Of a stretch of DNA of 64,000 nt, positions 22,652-31,643 are shown piece by piece. Both the position numbers and the translations under genes were made by a program. Each line of letters begins with the position of its first letter. Within the stretch, counting starts at the first letter, position 1. The DNA comes from Acidimicrobium ferrooxidans (GTDB lineage: Bacteria > Actinomycetota > Geothermincolia > Fen-727 > Anoxymicrobiaceae). The DNA lies in contig DYIU01000006.1 in assembly GCA_020723485.1 (NCBI GenBank), positions 50,804 through 114,803 on the forward strand, in the 5' to 3' direction. The notes beneath the pieces were generated by a model. The model searched no databases and was not told where the DNA came from. It was given only the letters and a program-made list of their open reading frames with translations.

Positions 22652-23116
22652 GTGGCGGGCGAAAAGAAGGCGAAGAAGTGCAGATCGAAGAAGAATAAAG
22701 CGAGAGCACGGCGGCCGAAGGAGAGAAAAGGACTCACCTTCGGCTTCTTGATGTTGGTGCTGCTGATTCTCGCGGGCACCGGTGTCTTCATGGTCGCGAT
22801 GCAGCAGGGGGCCGTATCGAGCGACCTCGAGGCCCGGCGCGTGGAACAGAAGATAGCTGCCGAGAAGGCAGAGCAGAAGAGCCTGCGCCTCGACCTAGCC
22901 CGCTTGAACAGTCCAGGCCGCGTTGCCAGGATAGCCCAGGACGAGCTCGGCTTCGGCGAGCCGGGCGCCGTCATATACCTGAAGTACACGCGGGGGAAAG
23001 ACGGGAAGATCGCGTGCCAGAGCACTCTCGAGAGGACCGAAAGGGAGCCGCCGTCAGCCAAGGACAAGGACCAGGCCTCCGCCGAGGAGCCGTCCGGTAA
23101 CCTGACGCGAAGATAG
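22652..23116 (+). CDS. ftsL: Cell division protein FtsL (septum formation initiator-like)
   Basis: 154 residues from GTG 22652, one base after rsmH. A very basic cytoplasmic N-terminus (residues 1-26, rich in Lys/Arg) precedes one membrane helix (about 27-48, GLTFGFLMLVLLILAG), then a coiled-coil segment with Glu/Lys/Leu repeats (about 55-85) and a disordered acidic tail. FtsL is poorly conserved; the call rests on topology and position between rsmH and ftsI. It scaffolds the divisome with FtsB/DivIC and FtsQ. Confidence 0.85.
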   Translation: MAGEKKAKKCRSKKNKARARRPKERKGLTFGFLMLVLLILAGTGVFMVAMQQGAVSSDLEARRVEQKIAAEKAEQKSLRLDLARLNSPGRVARIAQDELGFGEPGAVIYLKYTRGKDGKIACQSTLERTEREPPSAKDKDQASAEEPSGNLTRR

Positions 23117-23127
23117 GTGAAGCGCCT

Positions 23128-24846
23128 GTGCGGAAAAGGGAGACCAGCGACACGCGGTTGACCGTCGTGGCCGCCGTACTTTTCCTGGGCCTTGCGGTCG
23201 TCGCGGGAAAGCTCGTAATAATACAGGGTCTCGAGGCCGGCCGTTACAAGAAGCTCGCGGCCGAGCAGCGGGACACCTCCATAAACGTAACCCCGCGGCG
23301 GGGGACCGTCTTCGACCGCGAGGGCGAGATAATGGCCATCAGCGAAGACGTCACCACCATCTATGCCACTCCCTACCAGGTAAAGGACAAACCAGCCGTT
23401 GCGCAGAAGGTGGCGGAGGTCCTGGGACAGGACCCAGGTGACGTACTGAAGAAGCTCCAGGAACCGTCGGGATTCGTCTACCTCGCGCGGAAGTTCGACA
23501 AGACGCTTGCCGCCGAGCTCGAGAAGATGGACCTGCCGGGCATCGGTTTCATCCAGGAGAGCAAGAGGTTCTACCCCCTGGGCTCACTCTGCTCGCAGGC
23601 TCTTGGCCTGGTAGACGTGGACAACAAGGGGCAGGCCGGCCTCGAGCTTTACTACGAGGACGTCCTTGGCGGCGAGCCCGGGGAGGTGCTGCTGGAGCGT
23701 GACGCGGCGGGAAACCCGATACCGGGAAGCGAGAAGAAGCGCAAGGACGCGGTCGACGGCACAGACCTGCAGCTGACCCTGGACAAGGACATCCAGGCGA
23801 AGCTGGAGGAGGCGCTGGCCTCCGGGGTCGAGAGGTATTCCGCTGAGGCGGGGACCGCGCTGGTGATGGACTGCAACACGGGTGACATACTCGCGATGGC
23901 GACATCTCCGACGTTCGACCCGAACGAGCGCAGCGAGATCGACGCCGCGGCGATGCGCAACAGGGCGATAACGGACGTCTACGAGCCGGGGTCCTCTCTC
24001 AAGATAGTGACGGCCTCCGCTGCGCTCGAGCAGAAGGTCGTCGAGCCGCAGACCGCACTGAACGTGCCGTCGATACTCAAGGTCGCCGACAAGGAGTTCA
24101 AGGAAGCGGAGCCGAAGCCGGCACGGCAGCTCACCTTCAGCCAGGTCATCAGCCAGTCGTCAAACGTCGGCACCATCATGGTCGCACTGCAGCTCGGAGA
24201 CGAGCGCCTGGCGCAGTACCTTGACAGGATGGGACTGGGCAGCAAGACCGGGGTGGATTTCCCTGGAGAGGTGGCAGGGCTGGTACCTCCGGTCTCGACG
24301 TGGTCCGGCACCAGCGCCGCGACAATCAGCATCGGGCAGGGGATATCAGTGACCCCCCTTCAGCTCGCGTGCGTGATGGGCGCCATCGCCAACGGGGGGC
24401 GAAAGATATCGCCTCACTTCCTGAAATCGAAGATAACTGACGAAGGAACCCGGGACATGGGGCTGGGAGGGCTCGGGGACGAGGTCCTCTCGCAGGACGC
24501 CTGCCGGAAGATGTCCGCGATCCTGGAGCAGGTTGTCGCCGCCGGCAACACCGGCTCGAAGGCCGCGGTGAACTACTACAGGGTGGGCGGTAAGACCGGA
24601 ACCGCCGAGAAGGCCAGGAAGGGCGGCTCCGGGTACTCTGGCACCTACATGGCGACATTCGCCGGGTTCGCTCCCGCCGAAAGGCCGAGGCTGGTATGCA
24701 TGGTCGTCTTCGACGAACCATCGCCGATCTGGGGCGGGGAGACTGCCGCGCCCGTATTCAAGGAGATAATGGCGTACAGTCTGCAGCACCTGAAGGTGCC
24801 GCCCAGTTACACGTCGCCGGAGGGCGGCGCGGGAGGTCAGGACTGA
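23128..24846 (+). CDS. ftsI: Penicillin-binding protein FtsI/PBP2-type septal transpeptidase
   Basis: 572 residues from GTG 23128. One N-terminal membrane anchor (about 11-32), the pedestal motif RRGTVFDREGEIMA (about 58-71), then the transpeptidase domain with SSLK (active Ser289), SSN (344-346) and KTGTAEKA (KTG 489-491). No PASTA repeat follows, unlike some Gram-positive PBP2x proteins. It cross-links septal peptidoglycan with FtsW. Confidence 0.95.
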   Translation: MRKRETSDTRLTVVAAVLFLGLAVVAGKLVIIQGLEAGRYKKLAAEQRDTSINVTPRRGTVFDREGEIMAISEDVTTIYATPYQVKDKPAVAQKVAEVLGQDPGDVLKKLQEPSGFVYLARKFDKTLAAELEKMDLPGIGFIQESKRFYPLGSLCSQALGLVDVDNKGQAGLELYYEDVLGGEPGEVLLERDAAGNPIPGSEKKRKDAVDGTDLQLTLDKDIQAKLEEALASGVERYSAEAGTALVMDCNTGDILAMATSPTFDPNERSEIDAAAMRNRAITDVYEPGSSLKIVTASAALEQKVVEPQTALNVPSILKVADKEFKEAEPKPARQLTFSQVISQSSNVGTIMVALQLGDERLAQYLDRMGLGSKTGVDFPGEVAGLVPPVSTWSGTSAATISIGQGISVTPLQLACVMGAIANGGRKISPHFLKSKITDEGTRDMGLGGLGDEVLSQDACRKMSAILEQVVAAGNTGSKAAVNYYRVGGKTGTAEKARKGGSGYSGTYMATFAGFAPAERPRLVCMVVFDEPSPIWGGETAAPVFKEIMAYSLQHLKVPPSYTSPEGGAGGQD

Positions 24847-24914
24847 TGCGGGAGACAGCGAAAATCGCCGCGGAGATGCTCAAATGCGGTCTTCACAGGG
24901 GAGAAAGACGTTAC

Positions 24915-24943
24915 TTGACTTTCACATGGCCCAGGTCTAAAAG
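24915..24943 (+). promoter_or_regulatory. Possible internal promoter before murE
   Basis: TTGACT at 24915-24920 is followed at 17 bases by TAAAAG (24938-24943), in a 102-base gap within an otherwise tightly packed cluster. The -10 is poor. Confidence 0.3.
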
Positions 24944-24948
24944 GGTGC

Positions 24949-26478
24949 ATGGATATTTCGGCCGAGGACAGGAGACGAGCTTCAGAGATGAGATTAGAAG
25001 ACATTCTGGACACCATTGAAGAGAAGAAGGTTACCGGTCCGAAGGACCTGGAGATCACCGGGCTTTCCTACGACAGCCGGCTCGTCGAACCGGGCCAGGC
25101 TTTTTTCTGTATCAAGGGGCTGGTGACCGACGGGCACCTCTACGCCGCGGACGCCGTGAAGGCGGGCGCGGCCGCGCTTTTCGTCGAGCGAGACCCGGAG
25201 GAGGATGTCGGCGAAGGGGTCACGCTCATCAGGGTGCCCGACACGAGGCTTGCCATGGCGCTCTGCTCTTCGAAGTACTACGGCGAGCCGTCGCGTGAGC
25301 TGAAGCTGATAGGCATAACAGGCACCAACGGCAAGACGACCACCTCATACCTCATCGAGAACGTCTTCAAGAAAGACGGATACATGGCCGGCCTGATAGG
25401 CACGGTGGAAAACCACATCGGCGACGTCGTGGAGCCGGTGACCAGGACCACCCCCGAGTCGCTCGACCTCCAGCGCCTCCTGCGCCGCATGGTGGACAGC
25501 GGGGTGGAGGTGGTGGCGATGGAGGTCTCCTCTCACGCGCTGGAACTGCACCGAGTGGCGGGCTGCCTGTTCGACGTGGTGGTGTTCACGAACCTCACGC
25601 AGGACCACCTCGATTTCCACATCTCCCTCGAGGAGTACTTCGGGGCCAAGAGGCGCCTCTTCGAGGGCGACGACTTCGGGAGTTCGAGGATCGCCCTCAT
25701 CAACATAGACGACGATTTCGGGAGGCGCCTTGCCCGCGAGACCTCGCTCACTTCTCACACTTTCGGGATGAGTGAAGAGGCCGACGTCAGGGCCGAGGAC
25801 GTGGTCGTGTCCTCCTCGGGCAACACGTTCAGGCTGATAATGGACGGGGGCGAACCGCTCGAGGTCTCGACCCTCCTGCAGGGCAGGTTCAACGTGTACA
25901 ACTGCCTCGCCGCGGCGGGAGCCGCCGCACAGCTCGATGTCGGGGTCTCGAGCATAGCAGCGGGGCTCGAGACGCTCGTCGGAGTGCCGGGTCGGTTCGA
26001 GAACATCGACTGCGGGCAGGAGTTCACGGTGCTTGTAGACTACGCCCACACCCCCGACGGAATACGAAGCCTACTCGACGCGTGCGTCGAGGTCGCGGAG
26101 GGAAGGGTGATCATCGTAGTCGGCTGCGGGGGCGACAGGGACCGCAGCAAGCGCCCGCTCATGGGCAGGGTGGCCGCCGAGATGTCGGACCTCTGCGTGA
26201 TAACCTCGGACAATCCCCGCAGCGAGGACCCCGAGGCCATCATAGAGATGATAGTGGAAGGCATCAGGAGCGACTACCCGCCTGAGCGCTACGTCGTGGT
26301 CACCGACCGGCGCAGCGCCATAAGGGAGGCCCTGTCGCGGGCGCGCCCCGGGGACCTGGTGGTGGTGGCAGGAAAAGGCCACGAGAGCGGCCAAATCTTT
26401 GCTGATAGGGTCATACTGTTCGACGACAGGCAGGTAGTGAGGGAGTGCCTGAAGGAGGTGACTGGTGCGCAGTGTTAG
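24949..26478 (+). CDS. murE: UDP-MurNAc-tripeptide synthetase MurE (meso-DAP type)
   Basis: 509 residues from ATG 24949 with AAGGG upstream; ATG 24988 lacks a ribosome-binding site. The ATP loop is GITGTNGKTTTSY (about 122-134), followed by the Mur-ligase central motifs and DYAHTPDGIRSLL (about 364). The C-terminal DNPRSEDP is the motif of enzymes that add meso-diaminopimelate, not lysine, implying DAP-type peptidoglycan. The stop overlaps the murF start by 14 bases. Confidence 0.96.
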   Translation: MDISAEDRRRASEMRLEDILDTIEEKKVTGPKDLEITGLSYDSRLVEPGQAFFCIKGLVTDGHLYAADAVKAGAAALFVERDPEEDVGEGVTLIRVPDTRLAMALCSSKYYGEPSRELKLIGITGTNGKTTTSYLIENVFKKDGYMAGLIGTVENHIGDVVEPVTRTTPESLDLQRLLRRMVDSGVEVVAMEVSSHALELHRVAGCLFDVVVFTNLTQDHLDFHISLEEYFGAKRRLFEGDDFGSSRIALINIDDDFGRRLARETSLTSHTFGMSEEADVRAEDVVVSSSGNTFRLIMDGGEPLEVSTLLQGRFNVYNCLAAAGAAAQLDVGVSSIAAGLETLVGVPGRFENIDCGQEFTVLVDYAHTPDGIRSLLDACVEVAEGRVIIVVGCGGDRDRSKRPLMGRVAAEMSDLCVITSDNPRSEDPEAIIEMIVEGIRSDYPPERYVVVTDRRSAIREALSRARPGDLVVVAGKGHESGQIFADRVILFDDRQVVRECLKEVTGAQC

Positions 26479-27895
26479 CCTGAAAGAGCTTTCCGAGGCC
26501 ACGGGGGGCTCCCTCGAGGGTCCGGGAAAGACCGTAATCTCGAGTGTCGGCACCGACACCAGGAACCTCCGTGGGAAAGACCTGTTCGTCGCGCTGGTTG
26601 GCCGGAGGATGGACGGCCACACGTTCCTTCCCGATGCCGTCCGCGCCGGGGCGAAGGCCGCGGTCGTCGAGAAGGGCAACCCTTACTACGTGAAGTTCCG
26701 CGATAGCCACCCCGGGTTTCCAGTCGTCATCGTGAAAGACACGCTGCGCGCCCTCGGCGACATCGCGGCCCTGGTCCGTGACGGGCTGCGGGTGGAGGCC
26801 GTAGGCATCACCGGGACGACCGGGAAGACGTGCACGAAAGACTACCTGGTCTCGGCGCTCGCCGGGAAGTACCGTGTCGCCGGCTCGCCGGGAAGTTTCA
26901 ACAACGAGATAGGCATCCCGCTCACCATCTTCGCCGCGGCGAGGAACGACACGGCGCTCGTCGCGGAGATGGGGGCCAGGAGGCCCGGCGACATAACCCG
27001 TCTCGCCGATATCGTCCGCCCGTCCCTGGGCATCATCACGAACATAGGCCCGGGACACCTCGAGCTGTTCAAGACGGAGGAGGCGGTGGCGCGGACAAAG
27101 GCCGAGCTCGCCGCCGCGCTCCCGGCGGGCGGTACGCTCTTCCTCAACGCGGAAGACCGATGGACCCGGTGGATAGCGCGCCAGACAAGCGCTGAAGTGG
27201 TCAGGTTCGGCACCGGCAGGTCGTCGGACTACAGGGCGGCGCGGGTGAGCATGGACGGCTCCGGGAAGCCTTCGTTCGAGATCCGCGGGCCCGGGATTCA
27301 CACCGTGGTGAAGCTCCCTGGACCGGGAAGGCACCAGGTGGCCAACGCGCTGGCCGCTGCGGCCTGCGCGCACGTGATGGGCGTCAGCCCCGTGGACATA
27401 GCGGCCGGGCTAGAGAGAGCGGAGCTGAGCCCCTGGAGGCTCGAGATAGAGGAGTCGCCGGCCGGGTTCACAGTCATAAACGACGCATACAACGCAAACC
27501 CCCGCTCGATGTCCGCCGCCCTCGAAACCCTGAAGCAGGTGGGCACGGGTAGGCGCACCATCGCCGTCCTCGGGGGCATGGCCGAGCTGGGCAGGGACAG
27601 TAGGCAGTATCACCTGGACGCCGGCCGGAACGCGGCCCTGCTGGATACGGACATACTGGTGACGGTTGGCAGGAGGGCGCGGCTCTACGCCGCCGGGGCG
27701 CTGGAGGCCGGGATGCCCCGGGGCAGCGTATTCAGGTGCGAAGAGCCCGGTCAGGCTTCCCGCCTGGTGGGTGAGATAGTCGAGCCGGGCGACGTGATAC
27801 TGGTCAAGGCGTCGAGGGTGGCCGGGCTGGACCAGCTCTCCCGAGCGCTCCTCGAGACCCGTCCCGCCGGCGAGAAAATGGTGGCCAATGTATAG
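26465..27895 (+). CDS. murF: UDP-MurNAc-pentapeptide synthetase MurF
   Basis: 476 residues from GTG 26465, preceded by GGAGGTGAC inside murE. ATP loop GITGTTGKTCTKDYL (about 119-133), central FNNEIGIPLT, and a C-terminal VINDAYNANPRSM motif typical of MurF. It adds D-Ala-D-Ala to the UDP-MurNAc-tripeptide. Overlaps mraY by 8 bases. Confidence 0.96.
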   Translation: MRSVSLKELSEATGGSLEGPGKTVISSVGTDTRNLRGKDLFVALVGRRMDGHTFLPDAVRAGAKAAVVEKGNPYYVKFRDSHPGFPVVIVKDTLRALGDIAALVRDGLRVEAVGITGTTGKTCTKDYLVSALAGKYRVAGSPGSFNNEIGIPLTIFAAARNDTALVAEMGARRPGDITRLADIVRPSLGIITNIGPGHLELFKTEEAVARTKAELAAALPAGGTLFLNAEDRWTRWIARQTSAEVVRFGTGRSSDYRAARVSMDGSGKPSFEIRGPGIHTVVKLPGPGRHQVANALAAAACAHVMGVSPVDIAAGLERAELSPWRLEIEESPAGFTVINDAYNANPRSMSAALETLKQVGTGRRTIAVLGGMAELGRDSRQYHLDAGRNAALLDTDILVTVGRRARLYAAGALEAGMPRGSVFRCEEPGQASRLVGEIVEPGDVILVKASRVAGLDQLSRALLETRPAGEKMVANV

Positions 27896-28934
27896 GGTAC
27901 TGGGCGCCGCTTTTATAGCCGGCTTCATCTGCCTGTTCCTGACGCCCGGCCTCATCAAGATACTGCGCCGCAGGGAAGTCGGGCAGGTCATAAGGGAGGA
28001 CGGGCCCCACGCGCACTTCGTCAAGAAGGGGACCCCCACCATGGGTGGCATCCTCATCGTACTGGGGACGGTCGTGGCGTACCTCCTCCTGTCGCGCCGG
28101 ACACCGGAAGGCCTGGTAGTGATCGGGACCATGGTCGCATGCGGGCTCCTTGGCTTCGTGGACGACTTCATACAGATAAGGAAGAAGAGGTCGCTGGGCC
28201 TAAGGCCGTCCGTTAAGTTCATAGGGCAGCTAGCGATAGCGGTGGCGTTCACCCTCATCGCGACGAACGTGCACTCGGCCGGGCACCCCGCACTCCCGAG
28301 GTCTTTCAGCTTCCTCGGCGGGACGTTCGGGAACCTCGGGGTCTTCTTCTTCATCTGGGTCTTCATAATGATCACCGCCTCGTCCAACGCGGTTAACCTC
28401 ACCGACGGCCTTGACGGGCTCGCGAGCGGCTCGATGATACTGGTGATGGCAGCCTACCTGTTGATAGCGTTCACCATGTTCCGACACCCTGTGACCGAGC
28501 ACCCCAATTTCTACAGCTTCACCGGGGAGCCCGCCCTCGACGTCGCCATCATATGCGGGGCCGTGCTGGGAGGGTGCGTGGGGTTCCTGTGGTGGAACGC
28601 CGCGCCGGCGAGGATATTCATGGGGGACACGGGCTCCCTGGCCCTGGGCGGCGTCATGGCCGCCGTCGCCCTGATGACAAGGACTCAGCTCCTCCTTCCA
28701 ATACTGGGAGGTCTGTTCGCGATAGAGACGCTCTCGGTCATCATCCAGGTCGGCGTGTTCAAGCTCACCGGGGGAAAACGGGTCTTCAGGATGGCGCCCA
28801 TCCACCACCACTTCGAGCTGGGGGGCTGGTCCGAGTTCACGGTGATAATCCGTCTCTGGATAATATGCGGGTTCTGTGTCCTGGCGGGCTTCGCGATATT
28901 CTACGTCGATTTCGTCGCGAGGGTACCGAAATGA
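27888..28934 (+). CDS. mraY: Phospho-MurNAc-pentapeptide transferase MraY
   Basis: 348 residues with about ten membrane helices. Conserved cytoplasmic loops: KKGTPTMGGILI (about 45), FVDDFIQIRKKRSLGL (about 89), NLTDGLDGLASG with the catalytic Asp residues (about 170), and APIHHHFELGGWSE near the C-terminus. It makes lipid I at the membrane. Overlaps murD by 4 bases (ATGA). Confidence 0.97.
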   Translation: MYRVLGAAFIAGFICLFLTPGLIKILRRREVGQVIREDGPHAHFVKKGTPTMGGILIVLGTVVAYLLLSRRTPEGLVVIGTMVACGLLGFVDDFIQIRKKRSLGLRPSVKFIGQLAIAVAFTLIATNVHSAGHPALPRSFSFLGGTFGNLGVFFFIWVFIMITASSNAVNLTDGLDGLASGSMILVMAAYLLIAFTMFRHPVTEHPNFYSFTGEPALDVAIICGAVLGGCVGFLWWNAAPARIFMGDTGSLALGGVMAAVALMTRTQLLLPILGGLFAIETLSVIIQVGVFKLTGGKRVFRMAPIHHHFELGGWSEFTVIIRLWIICGFCVLAGFAIFYVDFVARVPK

Positions 28935-30343
28935 TCGAGCTCTCCGGTAAGAGGGTCCTGGTCGTCGGGCTGGGGACGAGCGGAGCCGAAGCCGCGAGGG
29001 TGGCTTCGGGCAGGGGCGCGGTGGTGCGCGTGGTCGATTCATCCGCCTCCCCGGCGATGGCGCAGTCGTCGGATGAGCTCAGAGGGCTGGGAGTCAAGGT
29101 CGACCTCGGGCTCGAGGTGCCGGACGACATAGGGTCATACGACCTGCTGGTAGCGAGCCCCGGCGTGCCGGACAGCGCCGCCGTCCTGACAGCCGCCCGA
29201 GGGGCAGGTGTGCGCGTCATAAGCGAGCTCGAGCTCGGATACAGGCTCCTGCCCGGCGTCGAGATAATAGCGGTCACCGGGACAAACGGAAAGACGACCA
29301 CGACCAGGATCATCGGGGAGATGGTGGGGAGGGAGAGGCGCTCCTTCACCTGCGGGAACATCGGCAACCCGGTAGTCGGGCTGGTCGGAGAGGCAAGGTC
29401 CGGCGATGTCCTGGTTGTCGAGGTCTCGAGTTTTCAGCTGCAGAATATCGAGGAGTTCAGGCCGCGGGTGGGGGTGGTCCTCAACGTGGCGCCGGACCAC
29501 TACGACTGGCACAGTGGCTTCGACGAGTACCTGGCGGCAAAGGCGAGGCTCGTGGAGAACATGCGGGACGGCGACAGCCTTGTTTACAACGCCGACGACG
29601 TGTCATGCCGCATGATAGCGGGTAAGGCCCGCTGCGCCAGGATAGGTTTCGCGGAGGTGAAAGGGCCCGAAGCCTCGGTGTGGCGGGAGAACGGATGGAT
29701 AACGGCCGGGAAGCCACTACCTCCTGGCGGGGTCATGCCGCTCTCAGAGATAAAGCTCGCGGGCGAGCACAACGTGTCGAACGTAATGGCCGCGGCGGCG
29801 GCTTCCATGGCACTGGGGATAAGCCCGGAAGCGGTGCGCAGGGCGGCTGCCGGATTCGAGGGCCTCGAGCACCGGATGGAGTTCGTGGCGGAGGTAGGCG
29901 GCGTGGCTTTCTACAACGATTCGAAGGCCACCAACCCGCACGCGGCTCTTCATGCCGTCCGCTCGTTCGAAGGGCCGATGGTTGCAATCATGGGCGGCAG
30001 GAACAAGGGGCTCGAGTTCGATGAGCTGGCCGCCGAGATATGCGAAGGGATCCGCGACGGTCGGGTAAGAGGCCTGGTCCTCGTCGGCGAAAGCGCCGGG
30101 GAGATACGTTCGGCCGTAGAGCGCGCGTGCGCGAGCCGTGCGAACGGCTACCTTCACGTCGAGAGCGGTATCGATGACTCGGTCGGGCGTGCGTTCGAGC
30201 TGTCCGGCGGGGAGGGCATAGTGCTCTTCACGCCCGCGTGCGCCTCCTTCGACATGTTCGACGACTACAAGGACAGGGGCAGGGCGTTCAAGGAATCGGT
30301 CATGGACTTCAAGGGGAGTGGCAAGGATGCCGGCGGCGAGTAA
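28931..30343 (+). CDS. murD: UDP-MurNAc-L-alanine:D-glutamate ligase MurD
   Basis: 470 residues from ATG 28931. N-terminal Rossmann motif VLVVGLGTSGAEAA, ATP loop AVTGTNGKTTTTRII (about 112-126), VLNVAPDHYDWH, and FYNDSKATNPHAALHAV (about 320). All Mur-ligase motifs are intact and the length is normal. Overlaps the ftsW start by about 17 bases. Confidence 0.96.
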   Translation: MIELSGKRVLVVGLGTSGAEAARVASGRGAVVRVVDSSASPAMAQSSDELRGLGVKVDLGLEVPDDIGSYDLLVASPGVPDSAAVLTAARGAGVRVISELELGYRLLPGVEIIAVTGTNGKTTTTRIIGEMVGRERRSFTCGNIGNPVVGLVGEARSGDVLVVEVSSFQLQNIEEFRPRVGVVLNVAPDHYDWHSGFDEYLAAKARLVENMRDGDSLVYNADDVSCRMIAGKARCARIGFAEVKGPEASVWRENGWITAGKPLPPGGVMPLSEIKLAGEHNVSNVMAAAAASMALGISPEAVRRAAAGFEGLEHRMEFVAEVGGVAFYNDSKATNPHAALHAVRSFEGPMVAIMGGRNKGLEFDELAAEICEGIRDGRVRGLVLVGESAGEIRSAVERACASRANGYLHVESGIDDSVGRAFELSGGEGIVLFTPACASFDMFDDYKDRGRAFKESVMDFKGSGKDAGGE

Positions 30344-31631
30344 CGCCGCGAGGAGGCCGGCGGGCGCGCAGCGCCGCCGTCCCGCTCCGTCGGCGACCGC
30401 GAACTCCAGGCGCAAACCTTCCTCGAACCGGGGCAAAGCGGCCGCGAGAAGGCCTGCTCAGAAGGTGACGGCGACACGCGCCCGCAGCCAGGCTTCGCGG
30501 CGCCGTTCCTCGTCCGGAAGGGCGGAGGCCGCGCGCGGTGCCGTCGCGCGGACAGAGCCCGCCTACTTCGTGCTGGTGCCGACGTTCGCTTTACTGCTGA
30601 TGGGGCTCGTAATGGTCTTCTCGGCGGGTTCGGTCATAGGAATGGGCCAGAGTGTCGGCGGCTACAGGTACTTCATCCAGCAGATCGCATGGGCCGCGCT
30701 GGGCCTCGCCCTGATGGTGTTCTTCTGGAAGTTCGACTACCACAAGATAGGGAAAGTCTCCTGGATAGGGGTCATCGTGTCGATAGGCCTGCTCGCTCTT
30801 GTCCCGTTCTACGGGTGGGCGGCTTACGGCTCCAGACGCTGGCTCTCCATTGGACCGATCAACATACAACCCACCGAGATAGCCAAGTTCACCCTGGTCG
30901 TGTTCGCGGCCTATGTCTTCGCGATGAAGGGCGATAGCGTAAAGAAGGTGTTCCACCTCATCGTGCCGGTGCTACTTGTCGCCCTGGTCGAAGCGGCACT
31001 GATACTGAAGCAGCCGGACCTCGGCAGCACGCTGGTGCTGTGCTTCTCCCTGTTCCTGATACTGGTCGTTGCGAAGACGAGGCCCAGCCACCTGGCCGCG
31101 ATCGCGACGGTCGGGGGAGCCGCCGCGCTCTTCTTCGCGCTCTCGGCACCTTACAGGAGGGCCAGGCTCTTCAGCTTCGTCGACCCGTGGAAGGCCCCGA
31201 GGGGCGCGGGGTACCAGGTGATACAGTCGTACATCGCTCTTGGCTCGGGCAGCATCAAGGGGCTCGGGCTCGGAATGAGCAGGCAGAAATTCCTGTACCT
31301 GCCCAACGCGCACACCGACTTCATCTTCGCGATAATCGGCGAGGAGCTCGGGCTCATCGGCACGATGGTGGTGCTCGCGCTCATCGGGTTCCTGGCATAC
31401 GGGGGCATGCGGGTAGCCTCGAGGGCTCCGGATGAGCTGGGCAGGCTTCTCGCCGCCGGCATCACCGGGCTCATCGTGATACAGGCGCTCGTTAACATGG
31501 GAGGCGTCACCGGCCTCCTGCCGATAACGGGGGTTCCTCTTCCACTGGTAAGCTCCGGGGGCTCGAGCCTGTGCGTCTGCATGGGATGCATAGGGATGCT
31601 CCTCAACATCGCGGGCCAGAGCTCGCGCTAG
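30327..31631 (+). CDS. ftsW: Lipid II polymerase FtsW with long basic N-terminal tail
   Basis: 434 residues from ATG 30327; GTG 30318 is an alternative start with a poorer spacer. Residues 1-75 are an Arg/Ala/Ser-rich cytoplasmic tail, far longer than in most FtsW proteins. Then about ten membrane helices (SEDS fold) with SRRWLSIGPINIQPTEIAKF, LKQPDLGSTLVL, PNAHTDFIFAIIGEELGLIG and the final PLPLVSSGGSSL motif. It polymerises glycan at the septum together with the FtsI-type PBP encoded upstream. Confidence 0.93.
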   Translation: MPAASNAARRPAGAQRRRPAPSATANSRRKPSSNRGKAAARRPAQKVTATRARSQASRRRSSSGRAEAARGAVARTEPAYFVLVPTFALLLMGLVMVFSAGSVIGMGQSVGGYRYFIQQIAWAALGLALMVFFWKFDYHKIGKVSWIGVIVSIGLLALVPFYGWAAYGSRRWLSIGPINIQPTEIAKFTLVVFAAYVFAMKGDSVKKVFHLIVPVLLVALVEAALILKQPDLGSTLVLCFSLFLILVVAKTRPSHLAAIATVGGAAALFFALSAPYRRARLFSFVDPWKAPRGAGYQVIQSYIALGSGSIKGLGLGMSRQKFLYLPNAHTDFIFAIIGEELGLIGTMVVLALIGFLAYGGMRVASRAPDELGRLLAAGITGLIVIQALVNMGGVTGLLPITGVPLPLVSSGGSSLCVCMGCIGMLLNIAGQSSR

Positions 31632-31643
31632 GAGGTCTTTGCC

